The translations under genes and the position numbers were made by a program. This document shows, piece by piece, positions 25,234-33,557 of a stretch of DNA of 64,000 nt (its first letter is position 1; the number at the start of each line of letters is the position of its first letter). Origin of the DNA: Citrobacter freundii (GTDB lineage: Bacteria > Bacteroidota > Bacteroidia > Chitinophagales > Chitinophagaceae); contig QFQQ01000024.1 in the NCBI GenBank assembly GCA_003243445.1, positions 21,014-85,013 on the forward strand, given 5' to 3'. The notes below the pieces were generated by a model. The model searched no databases, was not told the origin of the DNA, and saw only the letters and a program-made list of their open reading frames with translations.

Positions 25234-26652
25234 TTACTTTCCATAAAACACTTTATACCCCCAGGCAGGAAGTTCTATTGTATCTTCTCCCTGTATCGAT
25301 TGCTCTTTTCCTGTAAACAGTTCCGTATATGTCCCGGTGAAATAGTTGGCATGCAGTACAACCTTCACCGGTTTATCACTAAAGTTGATCACTGGCAATA
25401 CCTTATTACCATTCTTTTCTCTGAAAAATGAAATGACCTGTTGGGGCTTATCATTATATACCCTCACCATCTCACCGCCCGCTGCCCCATTCCACAAAGC
25501 CTGGTTCGTATGTTTTAATGTAAACAGTTTCTTATACATCTCATAGAACGGATGCTGTCTCCATTTGATCGGATCCTTATCGAAAAACTTCAGCGAACGA
25601 TCCAATCCCGCTTCCTGCCCGCTATATACCAGTGGCATCCCATTCACTGTTCCCGCCATCACCATACATGCTTCCAGGCCTTTTCCGAAATTGGTATATT
25701 GATTTCCCTCCCAGGAGTTTTTATCATGATTTTCCGTAAACGTCATTCTGTAAGCATCCGGCGGAACCGTATTCACATCATGCGCCATATACTCCACCAA
25801 ACCACCAATTCCTTTTTTGCCAGTTGCAGCATCCTTTAGTTTATCCCACAAGGTCCAGGAGTAGGTCATATCAAATGCTTTCTTATACAGGTCGCGCGAC
25901 TCCCATTCGGCCAGCATAAAGACCGGCTTGATCGCATCCAGTTCACTTCTGACATTATCCCAGAAATCAACCGGTATAAAACCGGCCACATCACAACGAT
26001 AGCCGTCAATGTTTGCCTCCTTTACCCAATACTTCATCGCATCTGTCATATATTTGCGAAGGCCCGGCTGATTGTAATCAAAATCGATTATATCTTCCCA
26101 ATCATACCAGGGTGTCGGCTGAAAATTTCCTTCCCGCGTTTTCGTATACCATTCAGGATGCTCAGTCACCAACTTATTATCCCATGCAGAGTGGTTGGCC
26201 ACCCAATCCACGATCACGTGCATACCCATCACATGGATCGTATCCACCAGCGATTTCAGATCAGCCATCGTACCAAACTCAGGATTTACGGCCAAATAGT
26301 CCTTAACGGAGTATTCACTTCCCAACGAGCCCTTCCTGTTCTTCACACCGATTGGGTTAATGGGCATAAGCCAGATAATATCAATCCCCATCTCTTTTAA
26401 TCTTGACAAATGCGGACGGAAAGCATTGAAGGTACCCTCCGGTGTAAACTGCCTTATATTCACTTCATAGATCGTCGCATTCTTACTCCAATCAGGATGT
26501 TTTAATTCCACATAGTTTACTGGCTGGTATCGGCTGCTGTCGGAACTTACCGTACTGGCTTGCTCCGTTTTCACCTGATCTGATTTATCACGGCATTGGC
26601 TAAAACCAATCATCAAAAAAAGACCGGCAATAAAAAAACGTCTCATTGGCAA
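25234..26652 (-). CDS. GH13 alpha-amylase family lipoprotein
   Basis: A 472-residue exported glycoside hydrolase. The N-terminal hydrophobic segment ends at Cys20 (GFSQC), a probable lipoprotein site. The (beta/alpha)8 barrel shows the four GH13 regions: VIVDWVANHS (I), GYRCDVAG with nucleophile Asp221 (II), FMLAEWES with acid/base Glu249 (III) and FTENHD with Asp310 (IV). A C-terminal beta domain follows (VLPVINFSDKPVKVVLHANY). It should cut alpha-glucans such as maltodextrin at the cell surface or in the periplasm. No SusC/SusD pair is adjacent, so it is not in a canonical starch locus here. Confidence 0.9.
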   Translation of the reverse strand: MPMRRFFIAGLFLMIGFSQCRDKSDQVKTEQASTVSSDSSRYQPVNYVELKHPDWSKNATIYEVNIRQFTPEGTFNAFRPHLSRLKEMGIDIIWLMPINPIGVKNRKGSLGSEYSVKDYLAVNPEFGTMADLKSLVDTIHVMGMHVIVDWVANHSAWDNKLVTEHPEWYTKTREGNFQPTPWYDWEDIIDFDYNQPGLRKYMTDAMKYWVKEANIDGYRCDVAGFIPVDFWDNVRSELDAIKPVFMLAEWESRDLYKKAFDMTYSWTLWDKLKDAATGKKGIGGLVEYMAHDVNTVPPDAYRMTFTENHDKNSWEGNQYTNFGKGLEACMVMAGTVNGMPLVYSGQEAGLDRSLKFFDKDPIKWRQHPFYEMYKKLFTLKHTNQALWNGAAGGEMVRVYNDKPQQVISFFREKNGNKVLPVINFSDKPVKVVLHANYFTGTYTELFTGKEQSIQGEDTIELPAWGYKVFYGK

Positions 26653-26785
26653 GAGTTAAGATGAAGAATCTGGATATGGTCCTGAAGTTATTTCATTTGT
26701 ATCAGGCAGTAAAACCATTTCCTACAGATATCATGCCTTATCAATAGTTGGAAAGTTTTTTTACTTTCACAGAGCAATTCACCTT

Positions 26786-27331
26786 ATGAAAAGACTGCTG
26801 GGCATTTCTTGTATAACGGTCACCATCCTGGGGCTTTTCTTCTTCCGGAATTATCAAGGTTCTCTCATTCCTTTTCCTTTTGTTTGGGTCACTCTTCTCA
26901 TTGGCATCGGCGGATTCGGTTTCTTTTTGATCTATCTATCTTATAAGCAAAAATTCGATAGGATTGACAGCACGGTCAATGAACAAATCAAATCATTTAA
27001 GGCGAACGCAACACGTATCCTGGTAGATTTCGACAAATGTGAATTCAGGAGCGGGTCTTACAGGATCGAAAAAGATCACCCAAGTGTTCCTCTGGTCGCC
27101 ATACTTGTACCGACTGCGCTGGCTTTTGATGATAATACGGTCATCGAAAATATCAGCTCATCCTATTTGATCTATACACATGACGAAAATGGTACGGAGA
27201 GGCGTTATATCAGTCAGGCCTTTCCTTTTGAAGAACCTGTTTTGAAAATGCATGTGCTAAAAAAAGAAGTCAGTCTGTATGTGAGCAACCTGGGAGATGG
27301 CCGTTATTATTTTGAACTGGAAAATAAATAA
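26786..27331 (+). CDS. Membrane protein of unknown function
   Basis: A 181-residue protein with two N-terminal transmembrane helices (ISCITVTILGLFFF and FVWVTLLIGIGGFGFFLIYL) and a soluble C-terminal part of about 125 residues predicted rich in beta strands (ATRILVDFDKCEFRSGSY). No family is recognised. A likely -7 box TACTTTCA lies at 26762-26769. A bidirectional terminator follows at 27400. Confidence 0.65.
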   Translation: MKRLLGISCITVTILGLFFFRNYQGSLIPFPFVWVTLLIGIGGFGFFLIYLSYKQKFDRIDSTVNEQIKSFKANATRILVDFDKCEFRSGSYRIEKDHPSVPLVAILVPTALAFDDNTVIENISSSYLIYTHDENGTERRYISQAFPFEEPVLKMHVLKKEVSLYVSNLGDGRYYFELENK

Positions 27332-27399
27332 CGAAGGCTTCGGCCCGCCCCCCGGCAATCGCCTTATCGCCAGCTCAGACGTTTTCTTATTCTGATAAA

Positions 27400-27427
27400 A
27401 ATGGCCGGTCATTGCAGACCAGCCATT
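27400..27427. terminator. Bidirectional terminator
   Basis: AATGGC (27400-27405) and GGTC (27407-27410) pair with GACC (27417-27420) and GCCATT (27422-27427), with A- and T-rich flanks on both sides. It lies between the convergent membrane-protein and rtcB-like genes. Confidence 0.75.
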
Positions 27428-27433
27428 CAATTT

Positions 27434-28564
27434 TCAGATCTCAGTAAACTTAATGGTCACTATCGGGTTTGTCTGCGTTATTTTTTTGAGATATGGATGA
27501 TGTAACAAAACATCACTGCTATCCTTATACGCAAAATCAAACTCCTGTATATACCCCGAAGGAAAATTCCCGGATCTGTCCAGCAACTCAGAAAACTGTT
27601 GACGGTACTCCCTCCGTTGCTTTTCCTTCAGCACAGTCCTCCAGTATTTCATCGCATCATAACGCGATAGTTTTCTTCCCGCACCATGTGCACACGAGAA
27701 TAGCGCTTCGGAAAGTAGCTGTTTGTCAGCTGCCGTTACAAGCAAGCTACCGCGGGACATTGACAACGGAATCACCGCGATCTTACCCATATTCAACTCG
27801 GTACTTCCTTTTCTATGCAAGATCCTGTCCTTTTCAAAACGGATGTGGTTATGCATTGAGTCCTGTATTAAATACGGTGTTCCATACAGTTCACCTGTTT
27901 CAGGGCATGTTTTGTAATCATTAAAAAGATATGTTTTCGGGATCAGTCGTTTTTCACAACGGATATATCCCGCCTGCTGCAGAAAGATCATTGTCTTAAG
28001 CACAAAATTCTTTCGTCTTTCATATCCTGATAATAATACACTTTCATACTCTTTTAAAAATTGAGGTGTTAAAAAATCCCGGTGAACATACCCCGCATTT
28101 TCACCCGTTTCCAAAGCGAATTGCCGTGTCAGCTCAACACCCGATTGATATAATGCAATTCCACGATTACGCGTACCAGTGTGACAAATAATATACACCG
28201 CCTCTTCGTCTTCTTCAATGGAGAGAAAATGGTTGCCGCCTCCAAGTCCTTCATCCGTCATTTTGGAATGAGCGAAACTAAGCGCCGCATAATGTTGCTG
28301 CTTGTCAAATGGCTTCAGCCAGTTTGTTTTCGATATCTTTAAAAATTGTACCCCGCAGCCGATATCCTTTCCGGTAATGGACAGATACACATGATCACCT
28401 GTTTCGAAAGCAACGCCTACGGGCAATGCTTTTTCCTGACAATAGTGAATATCCGTAAACGCGCAGATCCGGTTTACATACGGCTTGCCGGCATACTGTT
28501 GCAATTGCTCCAGCGCATTGTGTTCAATGGCCGAAGCATTGCAATTGAATGCAATAGACTTCAT
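27434..28564 (-). CDS. rtcB: RtcB-type RNA ligase
   Basis: A 376-residue member of the GTP- and Mn-dependent 3'-phosphate RNA ligase family, which joins 2',3'-cyclic phosphate or 3'-phosphate ends to 5'-OH ends in tRNA splicing and RNA repair. Motifs in order: GKDIGCGVQF (Asp67, Cys70), GLGGGNHFLSI (Asn111, His112), HTGTRNRG (His128), SMHNHI (His238), HRKGST (250-255), SMSRGSLLV, and SCAHGAGRKLSR with His293, the position guanylylated in characterised RtcB. It is slightly shorter than typical (about 400-480). No archease gene lies next to it. It lies some 13 kb from the tRNA-like array; any link is speculative. Confidence 0.9.
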   Translation of the reverse strand: MKSIAFNCNASAIEHNALEQLQQYAGKPYVNRICAFTDIHYCQEKALPVGVAFETGDHVYLSITGKDIGCGVQFLKISKTNWLKPFDKQQHYAALSFAHSKMTDEGLGGGNHFLSIEEDEEAVYIICHTGTRNRGIALYQSGVELTRQFALETGENAGYVHRDFLTPQFLKEYESVLLSGYERRKNFVLKTMIFLQQAGYIRCEKRLIPKTYLFNDYKTCPETGELYGTPYLIQDSMHNHIRFEKDRILHRKGSTELNMGKIAVIPLSMSRGSLLVTAADKQLLSEALFSCAHGAGRKLSRYDAMKYWRTVLKEKQRREYRQQFSELLDRSGNFPSGYIQEFDFAYKDSSDVLLHHPYLKKITQTNPIVTIKFTEI

Positions 28565-28592
28565 GTTCTTTGATTTCTTATGAAAAAAGATT

Positions 28593-28648
28593 AATTCGTG
28601 GGGCTTGGCAGGAACATCTGCCCCTTCAGAGATGTCAGCAGCCGAATT
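28593..28648. promoter_or_regulatory. Pseudoknot-capable structure upstream of rtcB
   Basis: Three short complementary pairs interleave: AATTCG (28593) with CGAATT (28643), GGGGC (28600) with GCCCC (28620), and ACATCT (28614) with AGATGT (28630). The second and third pairs cross, giving an H-type pseudoknot inside an outer helix. It lies 29-84 bases upstream of the rtcB start on the minus strand, so it could be in the 5' leader. No known riboswitch class is recognised. Confidence 0.35.
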
Positions 28649-28839
28649 GTTTTCGGAGCTGCAAAGCTAGCAATAAAATTTACATTTCCGAAACGTTCAA
28701 TCCGTAAAGGTCGCAACCAGCCCTTATTTTGGCGCGATCGGGCATCGTCCAAATTAAGCTGGTATGGTAATTTTAGAAAGTTAATAACTGAGCCTGCCAG
28801 AAGATCTCAGATCAGATTGCCTTAACCAAACTTAAACAT

Positions 28840-29298
28840 ATGGAAAAGATTCATTTTGACATCGACATCAAAGCGCCCGCAGCTACCGTGTTTAATGCCG
28901 TAGTGGACAAAAAACTTTTCGAAGAATGGACTGCGGAATTCAACCCCACCTCCACCTATGAAGGCGGATGGAACAAAAACGATAAGATCCTTTTTGTAGG
29001 TACAACCAAAGAAGGAAAACGTGAAGGAATGGTTTCAAAGATCAAAGAAAACATTCCTCACAAACAGATCTCCATTCAACATCTCGGCTTTATAATGGAC
29101 GACAAAGAAGTAATGGAAGGACCCGAAATCGATAAATGGAAAAACGCGATGGAAGAATACTTCCTGGAAGAAAAAAACGGCCTGACCAACTTCAAAGTAG
29201 CAATTGATGTCGCATCAGACATGAAAGATTATTTCGTACAAACCTGGCCAAAAGCACTGAACAAACTGAAAGAGATTGCGGAAAGAGAAGCATCTTAA
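28840..29298 (+). CDS. SRPBCC-fold (AHSA1-like) protein
   Basis: A 152-residue protein of the START/SRPBCC superfamily: MEKIHFDIDIKAPAATVFNA, then VDKKLFEEWTAEFNP, a GTTKEGKREGMVSKI strand and a long C-terminal helix (YFVQTWPKALNKLKEIAERE). The fold makes a deep hydrophobic pocket; family members bind lipids or act as Hsp90 co-chaperone-like proteins. The actual ligand is unknown. It is a single gene, closed by a strong terminator. Confidence 0.85.
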   Translation: MEKIHFDIDIKAPAATVFNAVVDKKLFEEWTAEFNPTSTYEGGWNKNDKILFVGTTKEGKREGMVSKIKENIPHKQISIQHLGFIMDDKEVMEGPEIDKWKNAMEEYFLEEKNGLTNFKVAIDVASDMKDYFVQTWPKALNKLKEIAEREAS

Positions 29299-29312
29299 GT
29301 CCCGGAATAAAT

Positions 29313-29369
29313 AAAGCCAGCGTTAAACAGGTTTGAGATTATTTCAACTCTGTTTAACGCTGGCTTTTT
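29313..29369 (+). terminator. Strong rho-independent terminator
   Basis: An 18-bp perfect stem, AAAGCCAGCGTTAAACAG (29313-29330) with its complement (29350-29367), then TTT. It ends the SRPBCC gene. Confidence 0.92.
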
Positions 29370-29450
29370 TATTGCCCGGTAATTTAATCAGATCAGGATC
29401 AAATACCGCGTTCCTTAAAAATCCATTTCACACCTAACTCCCGCTCGCTA

Positions 29451-31346
29451 TTATCTTGCAACCGTCATTCTCTTCGAGGTCACCATTCGCTCCCCTACCC
29501 ACAAACTATATACATATTCGCCCGCAGCAAGTGAACCTTTATTGAGCTGTACCTGGCCGCGGCCCTTTCCATTCAGGTTAAAGCTGCGGATGGTGGCACC
29601 TTTCATGTCAGTGATCACCAGGCGGCCGGCTCCTTCATTTTCAGGGATGGTATAATTAATGATCGTAGACGAAGAAAAAGGATTGGGTGCGTTCTGGTCA
29701 AGTTGGGCAGCACTCAATGTTGCAGATATATTGTTAGCTGATTCGCCTTTCAACACCAGCGCTTCTATTTTTTTGAGGCGCTCTTCCAGTTGCGCATTTT
29801 TTTCTTCGAGGGCCGTATTCTTCTTTTTCAGTTCATCTATTTCGTTAGTTTTTGTATGAAGTTGCTGAACCGCTTTTACCAGCGGTACCACAAACTCCGC
29901 GTAACGCAAACCATAAAAATCAGCATTGCTTTTTGGTGCATCTACTCCGCTGAAATCATAACCAAGTTCCTTCGCGGCTTTTTCTACCTCCTGTGCAACA
30001 AAACCGGTATGAATAATGCTCGCTTTTGCCTGGCGCGCTGCGATCTGTTCGCGGCTCAATTGTTTTTGCTCAACACTTGGTGCGCGCATTCCTTTCATCA
30101 TTGCACCTTTGCCGGAAAGATTTGGAGTTGTCTCAAGCGCTTTTTCCAGACCATCTATATCAAGTGTATAGGTTACCGGGCGAAGTTTTTCGATGAACTC
30201 AAGGCCTGGCACATCTTCTTTCATATTCTTCTTGAAACGGCCGTCAGAAAGATTGGTCCAGTTTGCATAACCTCCGATGGAGGTAACCAAGTCATTGCCA
30301 ATCCTTACCTGATTGGAAGCTGTAACCTGAGTCATTGAACCAATTGCCGTACTATTGAAAATATTGTCTATGATCCCGCCGCTGCTTGCGCCCACAAATG
30401 TTATCGCATTCAACTCGGACCCGTTAAAGCCGGCATTACTGCCCACCGCCACATTATTGTTTCCGGAAGCATTGTTGATCAGCGATTGATAACCCAGCGC
30501 CACATTATGAGAACCTGATTGGTTATAAAATGCACTGTATGTTCCCGCTGCGGTATTTGACACCCCATTATTCAGTTGTAGTGAACCGTAGCCAAACGCA
30601 CTGTTGAACCAGCCTTCAGTATTCCCACCCAGTGCACCGAAACCAAAAGCACTGTTGATCTCGCCATAATGGTTATTGTACATTGCCTGGTAACCAACAG
30701 CCATATTCGACTGGCCAAGGTTATTGTACAGCGCTTCAAAACCGATTGCGACATTCCGGCTTACGTTTTCCGCCATAAAAGAGGCATTCGTGCCGATCGC
30801 AATATTCTCGACCCCATCAGAATTATTGCCGAGAGCATTCGCTCCAATGGCAATATTGTTCTCTCCGGTCGTATTCAGTGCAAGACCGCCATAGCCAACA
30901 GCCACATTCGCACTGCCGGAAGTATTGGAGTAAAGCGCATGGAATCCGTTCCCGGTATTATTTATTCCATTATTGGCGACGCCTGACTGAATACCGGTAA
31001 ACGTATTCCCCGATATATCACCGGTCAGGAAACGGAATCCATTTATATAGATCGCATCATTTAAATGAAGCGCCTTCCATCCAATAGAAGATGATCCAAG
31101 GTTAAGTGAATTACCAACCCCTGGTAAAAGATCGGCGTTCACCGCTGTCGGAGCTACAAGGTTTGATAAAGTAACGTTAGCCCAGACATCGTTTATCTTC
31201 GGGTTTAACAATATTCCTGTTACAGGTAAAAGTTTTTGCTGACGTGCGCTGGTCCGCGGTTTTATCTGGCCTTGAACAGTGGACTGTAAAATGAGGACTA
31301 AAGAGAAGGCAAAGCAGTAGTGTACGGTTGGTAAATGTTTTTTCAT
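29451..31346 (-). CDS. Surface protein with YadA-head-like repeats, S74 chaperone and type IX sorting domain
   Basis: A 631-residue exported protein with signal MKKHLPTVHYCFAFSLVLIL to about residue 26. Residues 85-330 hold many short repeats (NIAIGANALGNN, NVAVGYGGLALN, NMAVGYQAMYNN) like the left-handed helices of trimeric adhesin heads. An S74 endosialidase chaperone region follows (SDGRFKKNMKED, KLRPVTYTLD, GFVAQEVEKA, YAEFVVPLVKAVQQL), then a coiled coil (KKKNTALEEKNAQLEERLKK). The C-terminus (NAPNPFSSSTIINYTIPENE, KGATIRSF, SLAAGEYVYSLWV) is a type A type IX sorting domain. The chaperone would self-cleave in phage proteins; here it sits internally, followed by the sorting domain. Predicted trimeric surface adhesin. 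Confidence 0.85.
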   Translation of the reverse strand: MKKHLPTVHYCFAFSLVLILQSTVQGQIKPRTSARQQKLLPVTGILLNPKINDVWANVTLSNLVAPTAVNADLLPGVGNSLNLGSSSIGWKALHLNDAIYINGFRFLTGDISGNTFTGIQSGVANNGINNTGNGFHALYSNTSGSANVAVGYGGLALNTTGENNIAIGANALGNNSDGVENIAIGTNASFMAENVSRNVAIGFEALYNNLGQSNMAVGYQAMYNNHYGEINSAFGFGALGGNTEGWFNSAFGYGSLQLNNGVSNTAAGTYSAFYNQSGSHNVALGYQSLINNASGNNNVAVGSNAGFNGSELNAITFVGASSGGIIDNIFNSTAIGSMTQVTASNQVRIGNDLVTSIGGYANWTNLSDGRFKKNMKEDVPGLEFIEKLRPVTYTLDIDGLEKALETTPNLSGKGAMMKGMRAPSVEQKQLSREQIAARQAKASIIHTGFVAQEVEKAAKELGYDFSGVDAPKSNADFYGLRYAEFVVPLVKAVQQLHTKTNEIDELKKKNTALEEKNAQLEERLKKIEALVLKGESANNISATLSAAQLDQNAPNPFSSSTIINYTIPENEGAGRLVITDMKGATIRSFNLNGKGRGQVQLNKGSLAAGEYVYSLWVGERMVTSKRMTVAR

Positions 31347-32014
31347 AAAGTTCTCCGTTTGGTAGGTAAGGCATTTAATTACAAAGTATATACCGATCGG
31401 TGGATACGATGTGTCAGTCAGAGGATCCGGATTGGATTCGCGAATTGCGAAGAGGGGTAATGCGCAGGTATGGATTTCAGATGCCTTGATGCAGTGCGGG
31501 AGTATTGCGTCTTACGAAGCTCAGAGAAGAAGCAAATTCATTGGCAGCAGCAAAGTCAGGCGGCTAAAATACATAAGAGCCGGTCGATATACAATACCAC
31601 GAACGGGTAAAAACAGGCGCGATGATAAAAAGCCCCATTTTTTGGGTATGTTACGTTAAGACGTGGTGGATAATCCACAGGTTAACACGGGATAACGTAT
31701 GTGTGAATGAGTATGAAACTGACCGGTTTGGGGCATAAATTGTTGCAGGCGGGAACAACGGTTCTGCATTTTTCCGGCCTTTATACCAGGTGGTAGAAGT
31801 TCTATTCGCATAGATCCCAGGTTGAGGTTGCAAAGATATTTACAGGCAGATCTTATTACACAACGAGTGAGCCAAACGGGACTTTTTATTAGTAAAACGA
31901 CATTATCGAATTGAAACGCTGATTTAAATCCGGCAGATCGCATGCCTGCCGCTTGTATCCAACAATCAGGAAAAGCAGCTGACCTGGAAAACAGGAAGCC
32001 GCTTTCCCGGATCT
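31347..32014. other. Gene-free stretch between divergent genes
   Basis: No convincing gene. Frames at 31411 and 31656 show no recognisable features. A small palindrome GTGGATAATCCAC lies near 31666. Promoters for the leftward surface protein must lie near 31400. Confidence 0.5.
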
Positions 32015-32078
32015 TCTTACCGTGCTTCCCGGCTTACCGGTAGAAAATTAAACCGGTAAGCCGGGAAGCACGGTAAGA
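32015..32078. repeat. Inverted repeat, family F copy 1
   Basis: The arms 32015-32041 and 32052-32078 are inverse complements built from CTTACCG and TTCCCGG words with a 10-base loop. Related elements lie at 48622-48674 and 50148-50208. Confidence 0.92.
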
Positions 32079-32157
32079 ATTATGAGTTTGGGTTCTGGCA
32101 AAACTCATATTGCCGCAAGCCCATAATACTCATTTCTCTATTTTATTTTTAAATTCT

Positions 32158-32207
32158 ATTACTTTTTACTTTTTACTTTTTACTTTTTACTTTTTACTTT
32201 TTACTTT
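32158..32207. repeat. Tandem heptamer tract (TTTTTAC)n
   Basis: About seven uninterrupted copies of a TACTTTT heptamer end 6 bases before the start codon of the exonuclease gene. The word is the same as in family C inverted repeats, but here it is direct. The copy number could vary by slippage and change spacing between promoter and start. Confidence 0.9.
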
Positions 32208-32212
32208 ACAAA

Positions 32213-32731
32213 ATGTCTTTTATCATGGTCGATATAGAGAGCGACGGCCCGATCCCCGGCGACTACTCTATGATCTCTTTTGGTGCAATTATCGTCGATA
32301 CATCGCTCGATAAAACGTTTTATGGAACCCTGAAACCAATTTCCGGAAAACATATTCCGGAGGCTTTGGCTGTATCCGGATTCACCCGTGAAGAAACGCT
32401 TGCGTTCAAAGATCCCAAAGAAGTCATGGAGGAATTTGCCGTGTGGATCAAAGCCCATTCAAAAGGGCGCCCCATGTTCATCAGTGATAATAATGGGTTT
32501 GACTGGATGTTCATCTGCTGGTATTTTCATCATTTCACGGGCAGCAATCCCTTTGGATTCAGTTCCCAGAACCTGGGCAGCATATATAAAGGCGTAATAA
32601 AGGATATGTCAAAAAACTTCAAACATCTCCGCAAAACAAAGCACACCCACAACCCCGTGGATGATGCAAGGGGAAACGCGGAAGCGCTATTAACCATCAA
32701 ACATGAGCTGGGATTGAAAATAGGTCTCTGA
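32213..32731 (+). CDS. DEDDh 3'-5' exonuclease, RNase T/DnaQ-like
   Basis: A 172-residue cytosolic nuclease. Exo I is MVDIESDG (Asp, Glu), Exo II is FISDNNGFDWMFICWYF (Asp) and Exo III is HTHNPVDDARGNAEAL (His and Asp). All metal-binding acids and the general-base His are present. Family members trim 3' ends of RNA (oligoribonuclease, RNase T) or DNA; which applies here cannot be told. The start at 32213 could instead be the ATG five codons later (MVDIES). The 5' leader contains the heptamer tract. Confidence 0.85.
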   Translation: MSFIMVDIESDGPIPGDYSMISFGAIIVDTSLDKTFYGTLKPISGKHIPEALAVSGFTREETLAFKDPKEVMEEFAVWIKAHSKGRPMFISDNNGFDWMFICWYFHHFTGSNPFGFSSQNLGSIYKGVIKDMSKNFKHLRKTKHTHNPVDDARGNAEALLTIKHELGLKIGL

Positions 32732-32876
32732 GTGGTATTGAGCCTGGCCGGAACTGATACCAGCCGCCGACACCTATAACCTCATCAGTGATCATTTCGG
32801 AGTACTATTTTGAAGTTCAGGAGGTTGCAAGTATGAAAATCCTTTTATATTTTGTTGCCTCAAACCACTATCCATC

Positions 32877-33311
32877 ATGAAACGAACCACCCTGTTCCTG
32901 GGAATATGCTGTCTTCTCACGGCATCTTCCTGCAGAAACACTCACCACGATCCACTGATCGACCTCCGCAACAACTGGTACAGTTTTATCCGCACCGAAA
33001 TTCCGGGCTACCATTTTTCCGGCTTTGAAAACGACAACTCTGTTGATGTGCCTGTTACCAACAACACAGATTACACCCTTGACGAAGTTGTTGTATCCGT
33101 CAACTACATCGGCGAAGCCGGCGGCATTCATCGCTCAGAAGAAGTGAAAGTGTTCAACATTCCGCCTCATTCCATTAAAACGATCAAAGCGCCCACCGCA
33201 CCCAGCGGCATGGACATAGACATTGAGATCCGCAACATCATGTCCAGGCAAATGCAGTTCATCTATCCCGGCTCAAGCACGAATGCAACGGACCCGTATT
33301 TTTTTAACTAA
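32877..33311 (+). CDS. Small lipoprotein of unknown function
   Basis: A 144-residue protein with signal and lipobox at TASSC (Cys19). The mature part appears to be a single beta-sandwich (DVPVTNNTDYTLDEVVVSVN, VKVFNIPPHSIKTIKAPTAP), resembling FxLYD-type domains. No enzyme motif. A TATATTTTG sequence 30 bases upstream may be its -7 element. Confidence 0.7.
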   Translation: MKRTTLFLGICCLLTASSCRNTHHDPLIDLRNNWYSFIRTEIPGYHFSGFENDNSVDVPVTNNTDYTLDEVVVSVNYIGEAGGIHRSEEVKVFNIPPHSIKTIKAPTAPSGMDIDIEIRNIMSRQMQFIYPGSSTNATDPYFFN

Positions 33312-33316
33312 ACCAG

Positions 33317-33464
33317 GGAGCGATGTTGGATGGTCGATGTTCGATGATCGGGCTTCAAGTCGATAGTTAACAATATCCACGGAAGTTCTCCAATTCAGGA
33401 GGGCTTCGAATCGGGTTCACGCCGCCGCTGGCCCGAACATCGACCATCAAACATCTAACATCCC
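33317..33464. repeat. Inverted repeat of GATGGTCG words, family D copy 1
   Basis: The left arm 33317-33352 and right arm 33430-33464 are imperfect inverse complements made of GATGTTCGATG-type words. It starts just after the lipoprotein stop. A second member lies at 51712-51839. Confidence 0.85.
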
Positions 33465-33557
33465 TTCTTTGTGTTCAACGGCGCCCGCCTTCCCCCAACT
33501 TAAAATACCTTTACGGCAGCGATTTTAAATTTTATTTCAGCATTTAAACATCACTGC

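Noticed and set aside
31660..31700. Possible DnaA box or replication origin near GTGGATAATCCAC
   Set aside because: Only one imperfect box, no cluster, no dnaA/dnaN or gidA-type genes nearby.
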